Source: JBHJHP01 sp042219855 (GTDB taxonomy: Bacteria; Bacteroidota; Bacteroidia; Bacteroidales; UBA5342). Taken from it: a stretch of DNA of 64,000 nucleotides. Positions 7,704-17,142 of this stretch are shown in pieces. A program made the translations under genes and the position numbers. The notes beneath the pieces are model-generated. The model was not told the DNA's origin, did no database searches, and saw only the letters and a list, made by a program, of their open reading frames with translations. Location: assembly GCF_042219855.1 (NCBI RefSeq), contig NZ_JBHJHP010000003.1, positions 186,001-250,000 on the forward strand, given 5' to 3'. Position 1 is the first letter of the stretch, and each line of letters opens with the position of its first letter.

Positions 7704-7947
7704 TTCGGCATAACTTCTAAGCTACGTCGTTTTAACAACTAAGCTCATGACGTAGGCTGGAGCCGAACCTACGCCAGACTGTGGGTTGTGAAGTGGCCAA
7801 TTCAAATAATGACATTTTTTTGTGAGAAGACTCCGTAGGAGTCAAATATTGGTTGCCCGGGGTAACACCCCGTGATTAAAAGATCTTATGTAAATCAAGG
7901 CCGGAGAATGCAACTTCAAATGAAATGAGAACCCGTCAAGGCCGCAT
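7704..7947 (+). repeat. Islet repeat, full copy B
   Basis: This is the second full copy, in the same orientation as copy A and about 4.6 kb away from it. The sequence AACCTACGCCAGACTGTGGG and the flanking tens of bases are unchanged between copies. It includes an inverted pair GCTACGTC...GACGTAGG around an AT-rich loop. It lies between the last islet gene and the 3' end of the ABC-F gene. Recombination between A and B would delete the islet. Confidence 0.85.
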
Positions 7948-8018
7948 GTTCTGGCGAATTTTTGAAATAATGACTAATGTGTATTCTGAATATTATTGAT
8001 TTTCAATAATGAAACTAA

Positions 8019-9635
8019 TTACCCTTCATACATTGCATTCCGTCGTTCCCTGATTTTCTCATCAGCCAGATAATCTTCAAAATCCATGTATTTGTCGATA
8101 ATACCGGTGGGTGTTAATTCAATAACCCGGTTACACACGCTTCGGATAAATTCATGGTCGTGCGATGCCATCAGGATGTGGCCCGGATAGGTCTTCATAT
8201 TATTATTAAAGGCCTGAATCGATTCCAGATCAAGGTGGTTGGTCGGATGATCCAGGATAACCAAATTGGGTTGTTGCAACATCATGCGTGAGATCATACA
8301 ACGCATCTTTTCTCCACCGGAAAGTACGGTACAGCTTTTGGTAATCTCATCCCGGTTAAACAGCATTTTACCCAGATAACCCCTCAGGTAGCTCTCGTCG
8401 GTATTGGATGAAAACTGACCAAGCCAGTCCATTAGATTAAGATTTTTTTCAAAGAAAGCCGTGTTATCCTGTGGCAGGTAGGCTGTTTTAATGGTCTGAC
8501 CCCATTCCACCTGATCAGGCTTTGTTTTTATTTCTCCCAGAATCATTTTAAAGAACGCAGTAACCGCACGGTTATCCCTGGAGATAAGCACAATTTTATC
8601 ATCCTTTTCTACCGTAAAACTGACATCTTTAAACAATGTTGCGCCTTCCAGTTCATATTTCAGTCCTGTGACTGTCAGAATCCGGTCACCTGCAGGACGT
8701 TCCGGTTGAAAAATAATTCCCGGATAGCGTCGGGTTGAGGGTTGAATTTCATCTATCTTCAGTTTTTCCAGCATCTTTTTCCGGCTGGTGGTCTGTTTCG
8801 ATTTGGCTACATTGGCGCTGAACCTTGATATAAATTCCTGTAGTTCTTTCTTCTTCTCTTCAGCTTTCTTATTCTGATTGGCCTGCTGCCTTAGCGCCAG
8901 CTGGCTGGACTCATACCAGAAGGTATAGTTGCCGGAAAATGTTTTGATCTTTCCATAGTCAATATCCACAATGTCGGTACAAACATTATCCAGGAAGTGA
9001 CGGTCATGTGAGACAACAATCACCGTATTCTCAAAATTTGCGAGGTAGTTTTCAAGCCAAAGTACAGTGTCAAGGTCAAGGTCGTTGGTCGGCTCATCCA
9101 GCAACAGATTATCAGGATTGCCAAACAAAGCCTGGGCCAACAAAACTTTAACCTTCAGCTTTGCGTCAATATCTCTCATCAGCTGATAGTGCAATGCTTC
9201 CTTAACTCCAAGGCCGCTTAAAAGCATGGCGGCATCACTCTCAGCGTTCCAGCCATCCATTGAGGCAAAGTCATCTTCAAGTTTCGCTGCTTTAAAACCG
9301 TCTGCTTCCGAAAAATCGGGCTTTGCATAAAGGGCATCTTTTTCCTGCATAATCCGGAATAGCTCTTCATGTCCACGCAATACAGTTTCAAGAACAGGGT
9401 ATTCATCAAATGCGTTATGGTCCTGTTTTAATACAGAAAGACGTTCACCGGGTCCCAAAGAAACAGAACCACTGGTGGAGTCCAGTTCTCCTGATATTAT
9501 TCGGAGAAACGTTGACTTTCCAGCTCCGTTGGCACCAATGACACCATAGCAGTTGCCAGGCATGAATTTAAGGTTGACATCGGAGAAAAGAGGGGTTTTA
9601 TCGAATTGAATGGCCAGATCTGAAACTGTTATCAT
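8019..9635 (-). CDS. ABC-F family ATPase (YbiT/YkpA-like)
   Basis: This is a soluble protein with two tandem ABC ATPase domains and no membrane segments, 538 residues, typical of ABC-F proteins that act on the ribosome. The first domain has a normal Walker A (GANGAGKST, about residues 35-43) and Walker B (LLLDEPTNDLD). The linker region (about residues 245-300) is lysine-rich and leads into the IQPSTRRYPGI segment typical of the YbiT/YkpA branch. The second domain has a normal signature (LSGGEKMR) but its Walker A position reads SRDNRAVTAFF, without the GK[ST], and its Walker B reads LDHPTNHLD, with His in place of the catalytic Glu. The first domain's signature is also degenerate. One ATP site therefore looks intact and the other inactive. 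It is convergent with the islet. Confidence 0.93.
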   Translation of the reverse strand: MITVSDLAIQFDKTPLFSDVNLKFMPGNCYGVIGANGAGKSTFLRIISGELDSTSGSVSLGPGERLSVLKQDHNAFDEYPVLETVLRGHEELFRIMQEKDALYAKPDFSEADGFKAAKLEDDFASMDGWNAESDAAMLLSGLGVKEALHYQLMRDIDAKLKVKVLLAQALFGNPDNLLLDEPTNDLDLDTVLWLENYLANFENTVIVVSHDRHFLDNVCTDIVDIDYGKIKTFSGNYTFWYESSQLALRQQANQNKKAEEKKKELQEFISRFSANVAKSKQTTSRKKMLEKLKIDEIQPSTRRYPGIIFQPERPAGDRILTVTGLKYELEGATLFKDVSFTVEKDDKIVLISRDNRAVTAFFKMILGEIKTKPDQVEWGQTIKTAYLPQDNTAFFEKNLNLMDWLGQFSSNTDESYLRGYLGKMLFNRDEITKSCTVLSGGEKMRCMISRMMLQQPNLVILDHPTNHLDLESIQAFNNNMKTYPGHILMASHDHEFIRSVCNRVIELTPTGIIDKYMDFEDYLADEKIRERRNAMYEG

Positions 9636-9775
9636 ACTATTTTTTTGTGCTGAGTTATTATCGAATCAATTGAGCGCGCAAAAGTAATCAATAAAACCGG
9701 AACAAAAAGTTAAATTGAAAGAGCGTTTTATGGAGCCGTAACTTTCAGGTATAATTTACTGTTTTTAGAATAAAA

Positions 9776-9805
9776 AAGGGGTAAAGCCTGAAAGCAATAC
9801 CCCTT
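9776..9805 (-). terminator. Rho-independent terminator of the T9SS cargo gene
   Basis: An 8-bp perfect stem, AAGGGGTA / TACCCCTT, lies 20 bases past the stop of the minus-strand gene that ends at 9826. On the minus strand it is followed by a run of six T, the normal form for an intrinsic terminator. Confidence 0.75.
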
Positions 9806-9825
9806 CTGCATATCATTTTAAATCG

Positions 9826-10815
9826 TTACTGTACGATAAATTTACCGGTAACAGTTTGATTGTCAACAGTTGCTTTAACCAGGTAAACACCTTTGTTAAG
9901 GTTTGAAACTTCAGCAGTGTGGTTCGAAACAACAGGTTTATTAACGAGCTGTCCGCTTAATGTATATACATTTACATCGCTGAGCTTGTTATTCGAAATA
10001 CGAACGGTTCCGTTGTAGTTTACAATTAAAAGCTGTGCAGCTTCAGTTTTTGTGCCTGCAATACTGGTTGCCTGATCGGCCATGTATGCCACAAGGTTAA
10101 TGAAAACTTTTGCACCATCTTCTGCATAATTCCAGTACGTGGCAGGTTCAACATTGTCCTGTCCGTTACCCATGTATGCACGAGGTCCTAAAGGTGTGCG
10201 ACCGCTGGCAGGAAGTGTAACATTTGCATCATGCAGAATCAAAAGAATACGATCATCATCTGTTTTTGCCAGTGTGGTTCCGCCTGCATCACCTGTTTCA
10301 GGAGTCAGGTTACTGGTATAACCAATGGTCCAGTCAATAGTAGAATTTGTGATTCCATCGAATACAGGGCTTGACAAATCCTGAATCTGAGCCTGAACAA
10401 CTTTGGCATCATCAGTATTCTGATGTTCTGTACCTCCGGTTACATAGCCCAATCTGTCACCTCTGATCACCCAGGGACTTGTGTGAATAACAGGAGCTGT
10501 AATTTTTCTGTAGATTTCTGACTGTGGATCGTTGATTACATCACCACTGTTCACAGAACGGCCTACAATCACAACATCGGCTGCATTGAGCGTAGTCAGT
10601 ACATCTTCGCTTGTAATTGATGAAGCATCAAAAGGTGTAACAGTGAAGTAGTCCCCACCTTTTCCGGCTTTAATTGCATCAATCACGGGTTGTTCTGACT
10701 CAATGGCATCACCTGAAGCCAGGTCCGTAACACAAATGTATACAACATTTTTTTGAGCATTAATTGTAGCATATGCCACAATAAAAAATACGATAAGAGT
10801 AAAAAACTTTTTCAT
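9826..10815 (-). CDS. Secreted protein with type IX sorting domain
   Basis: The 329-residue protein has a signal peptide (MKKFFTLIVFFIVAYA..., cleavage near INAQ, residue 20) and a C-terminal T9SS type A sorting domain over about residues 262-329, recognisable by VYTLSGQLV, LNKGVYLVKA and the terminal GKFIVQ. Such proteins cross the outer membrane through the Por system and are then attached to the surface or released. The central region has alternating strands and the motif DVVIVGRS, suggesting a flavodoxin-like or ThuA-like alpha/beta fold, but no catalytic set was identified. It is monocistronic with its own terminator. Export and sorting are well supported; the activity is unknown. Confidence 0.85.
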   Translation of the reverse strand: MKKFFTLIVFFIVAYATINAQKNVVYICVTDLASGDAIESEQPVIDAIKAGKGGDYFTVTPFDASSITSEDVLTTLNAADVVIVGRSVNSGDVINDPQSEIYRKITAPVIHTSPWVIRGDRLGYVTGGTEHQNTDDAKVVQAQIQDLSSPVFDGITNSTIDWTIGYTSNLTPETGDAGGTTLAKTDDDRILLILHDANVTLPASGRTPLGPRAYMGNGQDNVEPATYWNYAEDGAKVFINLVAYMADQATSIAGTKTEAAQLLIVNYNGTVRISNNKLSDVNVYTLSGQLVNKPVVSNHTAEVSNLNKGVYLVKATVDNQTVTGKFIVQ

Positions 10816-11275
10816 AAAATTAGAATGTTTTAGTGATTAGTTAGAATTAGTTAGTGGGCTAATATATGAAAAAAACCTTGCTTGCAGAAATTTTTTGAAG
10901 CTTTTCGATGCTTTTGAAGTGAATTTTGGCAATCGATTGCAATAATTTATGGTTTTGAACATAAAAACCACATTTATATAGCTTTTAGAGTTAAAACTCA
11001 AGGCTTGATCAAAAGGAATTGAGGCATATTAATGCACCTTTATTTTGACCAGATAAACAAAAATTTAAATACATTGAAAGAGTATGTCTATATGAGTATT
11101 TTTACACTTTACCACAGTTTTAAAACGTATGAATTTTAATCGGTTTTGAATATTTTACATGATGTCAAATGGAGCCTTTACATTTAAGATTTTTATTTTG
11201 AGATGAAACAAAAATGAATTCTCTGAGACATCTGACCTGTTTTTATTATTTTTACGCTGTTGATATTGAACCTAT
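10816..11275. other. Long AT-rich divergent intergenic region
   Basis: This 460-base region separates the T9SS cargo gene (minus) and the LtaS-like gene (plus). It is AT-rich and presumably carries both promoters. I saw no convincing ORF, tRNA, riboswitch or strong hairpin in it. Confidence 0.4.
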
Positions 11276-13210
11276 ATGAATACGTATTTATTTAAACGAT
11301 TCCACATCAGTAACATTTTTGTTCTGTTGTATCGTTTCGTTATATTACTTTTTTTATATGCCATTTGCAGGGTATTGTTTTACCTGTTTAATACAGATAT
11401 GTTTCAGAATGTCACTTTAACAGGATTTGGCAGGATGATGCTTGGGGGCCTTAAATTCGACATCAGTGCTGTTTTTTACCTTAACAGTATTTGGTTTGTT
11501 TTAGCTATTATTCCTTTCCCCGGTATGAACAGCCAGGGATACAGACAATTTCTGAAGTGGCTGTTTGTGATGATAAATGCCTTTGGTTTAGCTTTAAATG
11601 TAATCGACTTTGAATATTATCCGTTCATTCTTAAACGTACCACCTTTAACATTATAGGCAGTTTTAAACACGAAGTCAATCTGACTGAACTCGCCGGCCG
11701 CTTTTTACTTGACTACTGGTTTGCTTTTGTCGTTTGGATTGTTTTAATCTTTTTACTGGTATTTTTATATAACAGGGTACAGTCTAAGCCCATCACATTT
11801 AAACGGAAATGGATGCGCTATCCTGTAGGTTTTTTAGGGCTGTTATTATATGTTGCAATAGCGGTAATCGGGATGCGCGGGGGGTGGCGTCACAGTACTC
11901 GTCCTATAACATTAAGTAATGCAGGGGATTATGTCAGCTCACCGGAAGAGGTGGCAATTGTGTTGAATACGCCTTTCAGCATCATCAGGACATTCGGTAA
12001 AGCAACCTATACCCACAAGGATTATTTTACATCCGATGATAAAATGACCGCATATTTCAATCCCGTTTATCCTGCCAATGATTCATTGAAAATATCCGGT
12101 AAAAATGTGATGGTGATTATTCTGGAAAGCTTTTCAAGGGAACACTTTGGTTGTTTTAATGATTCCCTTGGGGGTGAACCGTATAAAGGTTATACTCCGT
12201 TTCTGGATTCACTGGCTGGTGAAAGTCTGGTATTTCCCAATGCTTTTGCCAATGGCAGAAAATCCATTGACGCTCTTCCGTCCATTGTCTCAGGCTTACC
12301 TGCACTGGTTTTGCCCTTTGTACTTTCTGAATACTCATCGGACGAAGTAAGCAGTATGGCCGGATTACTGAGCAGTGAAGGCTATAATACAACATTCTGG
12401 CATGGGGCACCAAACGGTTCAATGGGTTTTTCAGCTTTCACTAAAATGGTTGGATTTGAGCACTATATGGGTAAAAATGAATTCAATGATGACCGGTATT
12501 TTGATGGTATCTGGGGAATCTGGGATGAACCTTTTCTGCAGTTTATCGCAGAGAATACCGCTAAGGATAATAAGCCCTTTTTGAACGTCTTTTTCTCCCT
12601 TTCATCCCATCATCCTTACAAAGTGCCTGAAAAATATGAAGGCGTTTTTCCGGTTGGAGATATGCCTTTGCACAAATGTGTGGGCTATACCGATAATGCC
12701 TTGAGACTGTTTTTTAAACGCATATCCAAAGAGTCCTGGTTTAAAAATACCTTGTTTGTCATAACTGCAGATCACAGCACAACTCCGGTTCACAGGGAAT
12801 ATAAAACCAATGTAAATGCATTTGCCATTCCCCTGATATTTTATACCCCCGATGGTAGCTTAAAGGGTGTGGATGAGCGACTGGCACAGCAGACCGATAT
12901 CATGCCATCTGTGTTGCATTATCTTCATTATCCGGGTTGCTATGTAGCATTCGGGGATAATTTATTGGATAAACAAAGCAAAACATATGTTTTGAATTAT
13001 ATCGGTGACAACTATCAGTATATGGAAGGTGATCTGGTTATTTATTTCAATGGTACAAAAATTACATCCGTATTCAATTATAAAAACGATCCCTTGCTGA
13101 AACACAATATTATATCTACAGTTGATATCATCCAACAGGAGCAGAAACTAAAAGCCGTTATTCAGCAGTACAGTAACAGGATTATCAGTAATGATCTGAT
13201 TTGCAGGTGA
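11276..13210 (+). CDS. LtaS-like membrane sulfatase-family enzyme
   Basis: The 644-residue protein has about five hydrophobic segments in the first 215 residues, followed by a large extracytoplasmic alkaline-phosphatase/sulfatase-fold domain (about 260-560). Metal and nucleophile signatures are present: IILESFSREHFG (metal-binding Glu, about residues 280-291), NGRKSIDALPSIVSG around the expected nucleophile position, and ITADHS with HREYKTN downstream. The family includes lipoteichoic-acid synthase and phosphoglycerol or phosphoethanolamine transferases. In a Gram-negative host it more likely modifies a lipid, glycan or lipopolysaccharide with a phospho-head group; the substrate is not readable. 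The gene is monocistronic, upstream of ppc, with a 178-base gap. Confidence 0.88.
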   Translation: MNTYLFKRFHISNIFVLLYRFVILLFLYAICRVLFYLFNTDMFQNVTLTGFGRMMLGGLKFDISAVFYLNSIWFVLAIIPFPGMNSQGYRQFLKWLFVMINAFGLALNVIDFEYYPFILKRTTFNIIGSFKHEVNLTELAGRFLLDYWFAFVVWIVLIFLLVFLYNRVQSKPITFKRKWMRYPVGFLGLLLYVAIAVIGMRGGWRHSTRPITLSNAGDYVSSPEEVAIVLNTPFSIIRTFGKATYTHKDYFTSDDKMTAYFNPVYPANDSLKISGKNVMVIILESFSREHFGCFNDSLGGEPYKGYTPFLDSLAGESLVFPNAFANGRKSIDALPSIVSGLPALVLPFVLSEYSSDEVSSMAGLLSSEGYNTTFWHGAPNGSMGFSAFTKMVGFEHYMGKNEFNDDRYFDGIWGIWDEPFLQFIAENTAKDNKPFLNVFFSLSSHHPYKVPEKYEGVFPVGDMPLHKCVGYTDNALRLFFKRISKESWFKNTLFVITADHSTTPVHREYKTNVNAFAIPLIFYTPDGSLKGVDERLAQQTDIMPSVLHYLHYPGCYVAFGDNLLDKQSKTYVLNYIGDNYQYMEGDLVIYFNGTKITSVFNYKNDPLLKHNIISTVDIIQQEQKLKAVIQQYSNRIISNDLICR

Positions 13211-13388
13211 AAATGAATTCGTGAATACATTAAATACACTGCAGATGATCCGTATTTGGGTTATGCAGTGACTGAGATTCTACCGGTTTAAGTTGTATGT
13301 CGTATCTCATTCCAAATGATATTTCCCGTCCGCTTTTATGAACTGTTAATGTGTTTTTCCTGTTTTGGTACTAAACATAGTTCTCAGC

Positions 13389-16154
13389 ATGAAAAGTGTA
13401 TTTGAAGAAGTAAAAAACGCATTGGGAAAACCTTATTACGATCTGAACTATCTCCTTGAATGTGTGAAAGAAGTACTGGAGGAGAGTGGAAAACACGAAC
13501 TTGTTCCCTATATTCCATGGATCAGTCCAAACAACAAGCCTCCTGAAGAAGTACTGCTTAGTAACGATTATATTCACTTATTGTCATTAAGTTTTCAGCT
13601 ACTTAACCTGGTTGAAGTGAATGGCGCGGTGCAGAGCCGCAGAGCAAAAGAAGAGAAGGAGATGGCTGGCGTAAACGGACTATGGGCATCAAACTTTAAA
13701 TTGTTAAAGGAAAACGGGATTACGGAAGATCAGATACTGGAAGTTTTACCCGATATCCTGATTGAACCGGTACTGACAGCACATCCAACAGAGGCCAAAC
13801 GGACTGTTGTTTTAAAGGAATACCGAAAACTATACCTGTTGCTGGTAAAGCGTGAAAACAAGATGTATACGCACATTGAACAGGAGGACATACGCGATGA
13901 AATTAAGCACATCCTGCACCGGCTGTGGAATAACGATGAGATTTACATCAGAAAACCAAGAGTAGAATCTGAACTGGATAACATCCTGCATTACCTGACA
14001 AAAGTATTTCCCGATGTGGTTATTCTTTTGGATAAACGTTTGAGGCTTGCATGGAAAGAGGTGGGATTTGATCCTGAAAAATTAAAAAACAATGATTTAT
14101 TTCCCGGCTTGTCATTTGGCAACTGGGTGGGCGGTGATCGTGACGGCCATCCTTTGGTAACACCTGAAATAACCAGGCTTACACTGAACCGTTTGAGGAT
14201 TCATGCCTTTATTATCATAAAAAAAGAGTTAATAATGCTGGCTGGAAAACTCAGTATTTACCAGGAAATTGATGGTGTGAGTGAGCAGTTTGCAGAACGG
14301 ATTCATGCATTGGTTCAGGAACTTGATGCAGATGGTGTGATGGTTCTGAAGGAAAACAGTTCTGAAATTTTTAAGGCTTATGTCTTGCTTATGCTGTATA
14401 AGCTCCCGATTGACGTGGTGCATGAGCACAATATTGATTTACAGGACCGGGATAATGCATACAGTCATTCAGGACAGCTACTGAATGATATTGACTTATT
14501 GTACAGGGAACTGATAGCGTATGGAATTCCGGAAGTGGCCCATGTGGATGTCGGAAGGTTCAGGCGTATTTTAAAGATTTTTGGTTTTCATCTGGCTCAG
14601 CTGGATATCCGTCAGAACAGTGCGTATCATGAAAAAGCACTCTACCAGATTATTTCTGCATCCATTGATAAGGAAAAGGCTGAGTCGGTAATGAAGGATG
14701 AGGCCGGAAAAAGAGCGTTTCTTGCAGAAGAACTGACCATCAACAGGCCATTTCTTGTTTCACATTCTGAGGCAGGAACAGAAGCCATGAACGTGATCGA
14801 TACACTGAAAGTGGTCAGCGAACATGTGCAACACTATACCAACCGTTCCATCGGTAAACTTATTGTCAGCATGACCCGCAATGCCGGCGATCTGCTCACA
14901 GTTTATCTTTTTTTACGTGAAGCAGGGCTGACTCAGAAAACGGATACCGGACTGGCTACGGTTCTGCCCGTTGTGCCTTTGTTTGAAACCATCGATGACC
15001 TTGTTGACAGTGCAGATATTCTGGACGATTACCTCAGCCAGGAGATTGTGAAAAACAGTTTGAAACTACAGGCTGGTGATAAAGGTGTACCGATACAGGA
15101 TGTGATGATCGGTTACAGCGACAGCAACAAGGATGGTGGAATTCTTGCCAGTTCATGGTTCCTGAATCAGGCACAACGCAAACTGGCAGAAACAGGGATG
15201 AAACATGGAGTGGTCATTCGCTTTTTCCATGGTAAGGGAGGAACAATCAGTCGTGGATCAGGGCCGATACACTGGTTCATTAAGGCATTACCGCACAATT
15301 CCATCCAGGGAAAATTCAGGGTGACTGAGCAGGGTGAAACCATTGAACGAAAATACGCCAACATGGTGAATGCGTCCTACAATCTTGAGTTAATGTTGGC
15401 CACTGTTTCGGCTCAGACGATATTGCATAAGTATACACCCGAAAAACCGGATGAAATATCAGAATTATTCAGACATCTGGGAGAGCGTGGAAGCTATTAT
15501 TATCATCAGCTCTTATCTGATCCCGACTTCCTTCAGTTTTTTTCCGAAGCCACACCTATCGATGTTATTGAATCGAGTAAAATAGGATCACGTCCGGCAC
15601 GCCGGACAGGTAAACGTTCTATGGATGATCTTCGGGCCATTCCCTGGGTTTTCAGCTGGGCACAAACGCGATTTAATATTACAAGTTGGTATGGGGTAGG
15701 TTCAACTCTGGATGAACTGCAAAAAGCTGATCCTGAAGTTTTCTTAAAACTTAAACGTTTGGCCAGGTATGAACCGTTTGTAAGGTATGTGCTTACAAAT
15801 CTGGATTCCAGCCTGGCTGCCACCGATGAAGAAGTCATGAAAAAATATGCCGCATTGGTGGAGGATGAGATGGTAAAACAGAACATAATGGGTAAGATCA
15901 CGGGTGAATTATATTTGACGCGTAAGATGCTGTCGGAACTGCTTGGCAGACCCATAAGTGAACGCCGGATGAACCATTTCTACTCTACTCAGTTAAGGGC
16001 AGATGCCTTAAATTCACTGCACGATGCGCAGGTTCAGCTGATCAGAAAATGGCGGAATATCAAAGGTGAAAATACAGCAGAAGAAAATGATCTGTTATTT
16101 GCCTTGTTACAGTGCGTGAACGCCATTGCAAATGCCCTGGGGTCAACGGGTTAA
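13389..16154 (+). CDS. ppc: Phosphoenolpyruvate carboxylase
   Basis: The enzyme carboxylates PEP with bicarbonate to oxaloacetate, refilling the citric-acid cycle and feeding succinate fermentation. At 921 residues it is in the normal range for the bacterial enzyme. The conserved motifs are in order: LTAHPTEAKRTVV near residue 130, GGDRDGHPLVT near 245, VMIGYSDSNKDGGILASSW near 575, and FFHGKGGTISRGSGP, then IGSRPARR and TSWYGVG. These contain the catalytic His, Arg and Lys residues. An in-frame TTG at 13365 would add eight residues; ATG at 13389 (MKSVFEE) is preferred. It appears monocistronic. The final QNTG tail common in PEPC is replaced here by a different ending (NALGSTG), which may affect regulation. 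Confidence 0.96.
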   Translation: MKSVFEEVKNALGKPYYDLNYLLECVKEVLEESGKHELVPYIPWISPNNKPPEEVLLSNDYIHLLSLSFQLLNLVEVNGAVQSRRAKEEKEMAGVNGLWASNFKLLKENGITEDQILEVLPDILIEPVLTAHPTEAKRTVVLKEYRKLYLLLVKRENKMYTHIEQEDIRDEIKHILHRLWNNDEIYIRKPRVESELDNILHYLTKVFPDVVILLDKRLRLAWKEVGFDPEKLKNNDLFPGLSFGNWVGGDRDGHPLVTPEITRLTLNRLRIHAFIIIKKELIMLAGKLSIYQEIDGVSEQFAERIHALVQELDADGVMVLKENSSEIFKAYVLLMLYKLPIDVVHEHNIDLQDRDNAYSHSGQLLNDIDLLYRELIAYGIPEVAHVDVGRFRRILKIFGFHLAQLDIRQNSAYHEKALYQIISASIDKEKAESVMKDEAGKRAFLAEELTINRPFLVSHSEAGTEAMNVIDTLKVVSEHVQHYTNRSIGKLIVSMTRNAGDLLTVYLFLREAGLTQKTDTGLATVLPVVPLFETIDDLVDSADILDDYLSQEIVKNSLKLQAGDKGVPIQDVMIGYSDSNKDGGILASSWFLNQAQRKLAETGMKHGVVIRFFHGKGGTISRGSGPIHWFIKALPHNSIQGKFRVTEQGETIERKYANMVNASYNLELMLATVSAQTILHKYTPEKPDEISELFRHLGERGSYYYHQLLSDPDFLQFFSEATPIDVIESSKIGSRPARRTGKRSMDDLRAIPWVFSWAQTRFNITSWYGVGSTLDELQKADPEVFLKLKRLARYEPFVRYVLTNLDSSLAATDEEVMKKYAALVEDEMVKQNIMGKITGELYLTRKMLSELLGRPISERRMNHFYSTQLRADALNSLHDAQVQLIRKWRNIKGENTAEENDLLFALLQCVNAIANALGSTG

Positions 16155-16372
16155 TTAAAAGATATTCTGTTACCTGCAATCAAAGTTAGGTAATGATCCC
16201 TAGCTATTTGAAATTATATAAAATCATAAAAGCTTTATTCCAAACGATTTATATGCATCCTTAGTTTCTGACAGGAGAAAATATGGTGATCAGAATGTTC
16301 GCGTTTTTCGTTTCGGCAGGTTTTTTGCTTATATGAAAAATGATTGTAACGTCGGACATTAAAATTAAAACC

Positions 16373-17050
16373 ATGAAAAAACTTATTCTTCTTGCTCCGT
16401 TACTTAGCATTTTATGGAGTTGTGATACTTATTACAGTTATAAAACGTATCACTCCTATATAGATGGTCCCAGTTTTGACGTGTATGTGGATAGTTACGG
16501 AAACGATACGGTTTGTATTGGAAAATCCTGTGTTCTGGTTCCTGAAGATACGAGTATAATACCCTATGATTTGCAGTACCTGGAATTTTACAACCAACTG
16601 TTAACGGTTTTTACTGACAAAGGATATCAAATGGTTAAACAGATAAAAGATGCAGATTATGTCATCTATTTTAAATATGGTATTGAATTACCGCATTTTG
16701 ATGTTACTGAAGAACGACTGCCGGTTTGGGCACCAACAGGAGAAATAAACTCTGATGGAGAGGAAGAGATGGAAGTTGCAGGTTATCAGACTGTTCACAG
16801 GACGAAAATAAATTACAAACGGTATTTGTACCTGACAACTTATGATATTAATTATTCGAACCTCCATCTGGAACCAAAGGTAATCTGGCAGGCAGAAATT
16901 GAGAGTACCGGCGAGACAAATGATTTCAGAAGAATTTTTCCGGTACTTCTGGCCGGGTCAGAAAAATTTATGGGAAGAAACAGTGGTCAGAAACAAAAGG
17001 TTCTGGTTTACGAGAAATCTCAACGTGTGCAGGAACTGAGAGCAGATTGA
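16373..17050 (+). CDS. Putative lipoprotein, DUF4136-like
   Basis: The 225-residue protein has a type II signal peptide ending in LWSC (cysteine about residue 17), so it is probably a lipoprotein. The mature region, with the DADYVIYFKYGIELP segment near residue 100 and a long run of strands, resembles DUF4136-type proteins of Bacteroidota and Proteobacteria, whose role is unknown. Upstream in-frame ATG 16340 precedes the signal peptide by 11 residues and is less likely. The gene converges with ggt, leaving 92 bases between the stops with no strong terminator hairpin. The domain match is from memory and moderate in certainty. Confidence 0.7.
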   Translation: MKKLILLAPLLSILWSCDTYYSYKTYHSYIDGPSFDVYVDSYGNDTVCIGKSCVLVPEDTSIIPYDLQYLEFYNQLLTVFTDKGYQMVKQIKDADYVIYFKYGIELPHFDVTEERLPVWAPTGEINSDGEEEMEVAGYQTVHRTKINYKRYLYLTTYDINYSNLHLEPKVIWQAEIESTGETNDFRRIFPVLLAGSEKFMGRNSGQKQKVLVYEKSQRVQELRAD

Positions 17051-17142
17051 GTTACAAAAGTGCTGTTCAGACAAGTTCCGGACATTTTTACACGGCTGTT
17101 TAATCATTATGTGTTCATACTGATAGATTACATTCGGACAGA

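Noticed and set aside
3086..7947. Islet repeats considered as a CRISPR array
   Set aside because: The repeats are ~240 bp, only two are complete, and they are separated by genes instead of short unique spacers. No cas genes are present.
3086..7947. Islet as a prophage remnant because of the ORF6N gene
   Set aside because: No integrase, capsid, portal, tail or lysis genes are present, and the other genes are small envelope proteins.
9636..9825. Possible small RNA or gene between ABC-F and the T9SS cargo gene
   Set aside because: Only the terminator hairpin is visible and no ORF or conserved structure was seen.
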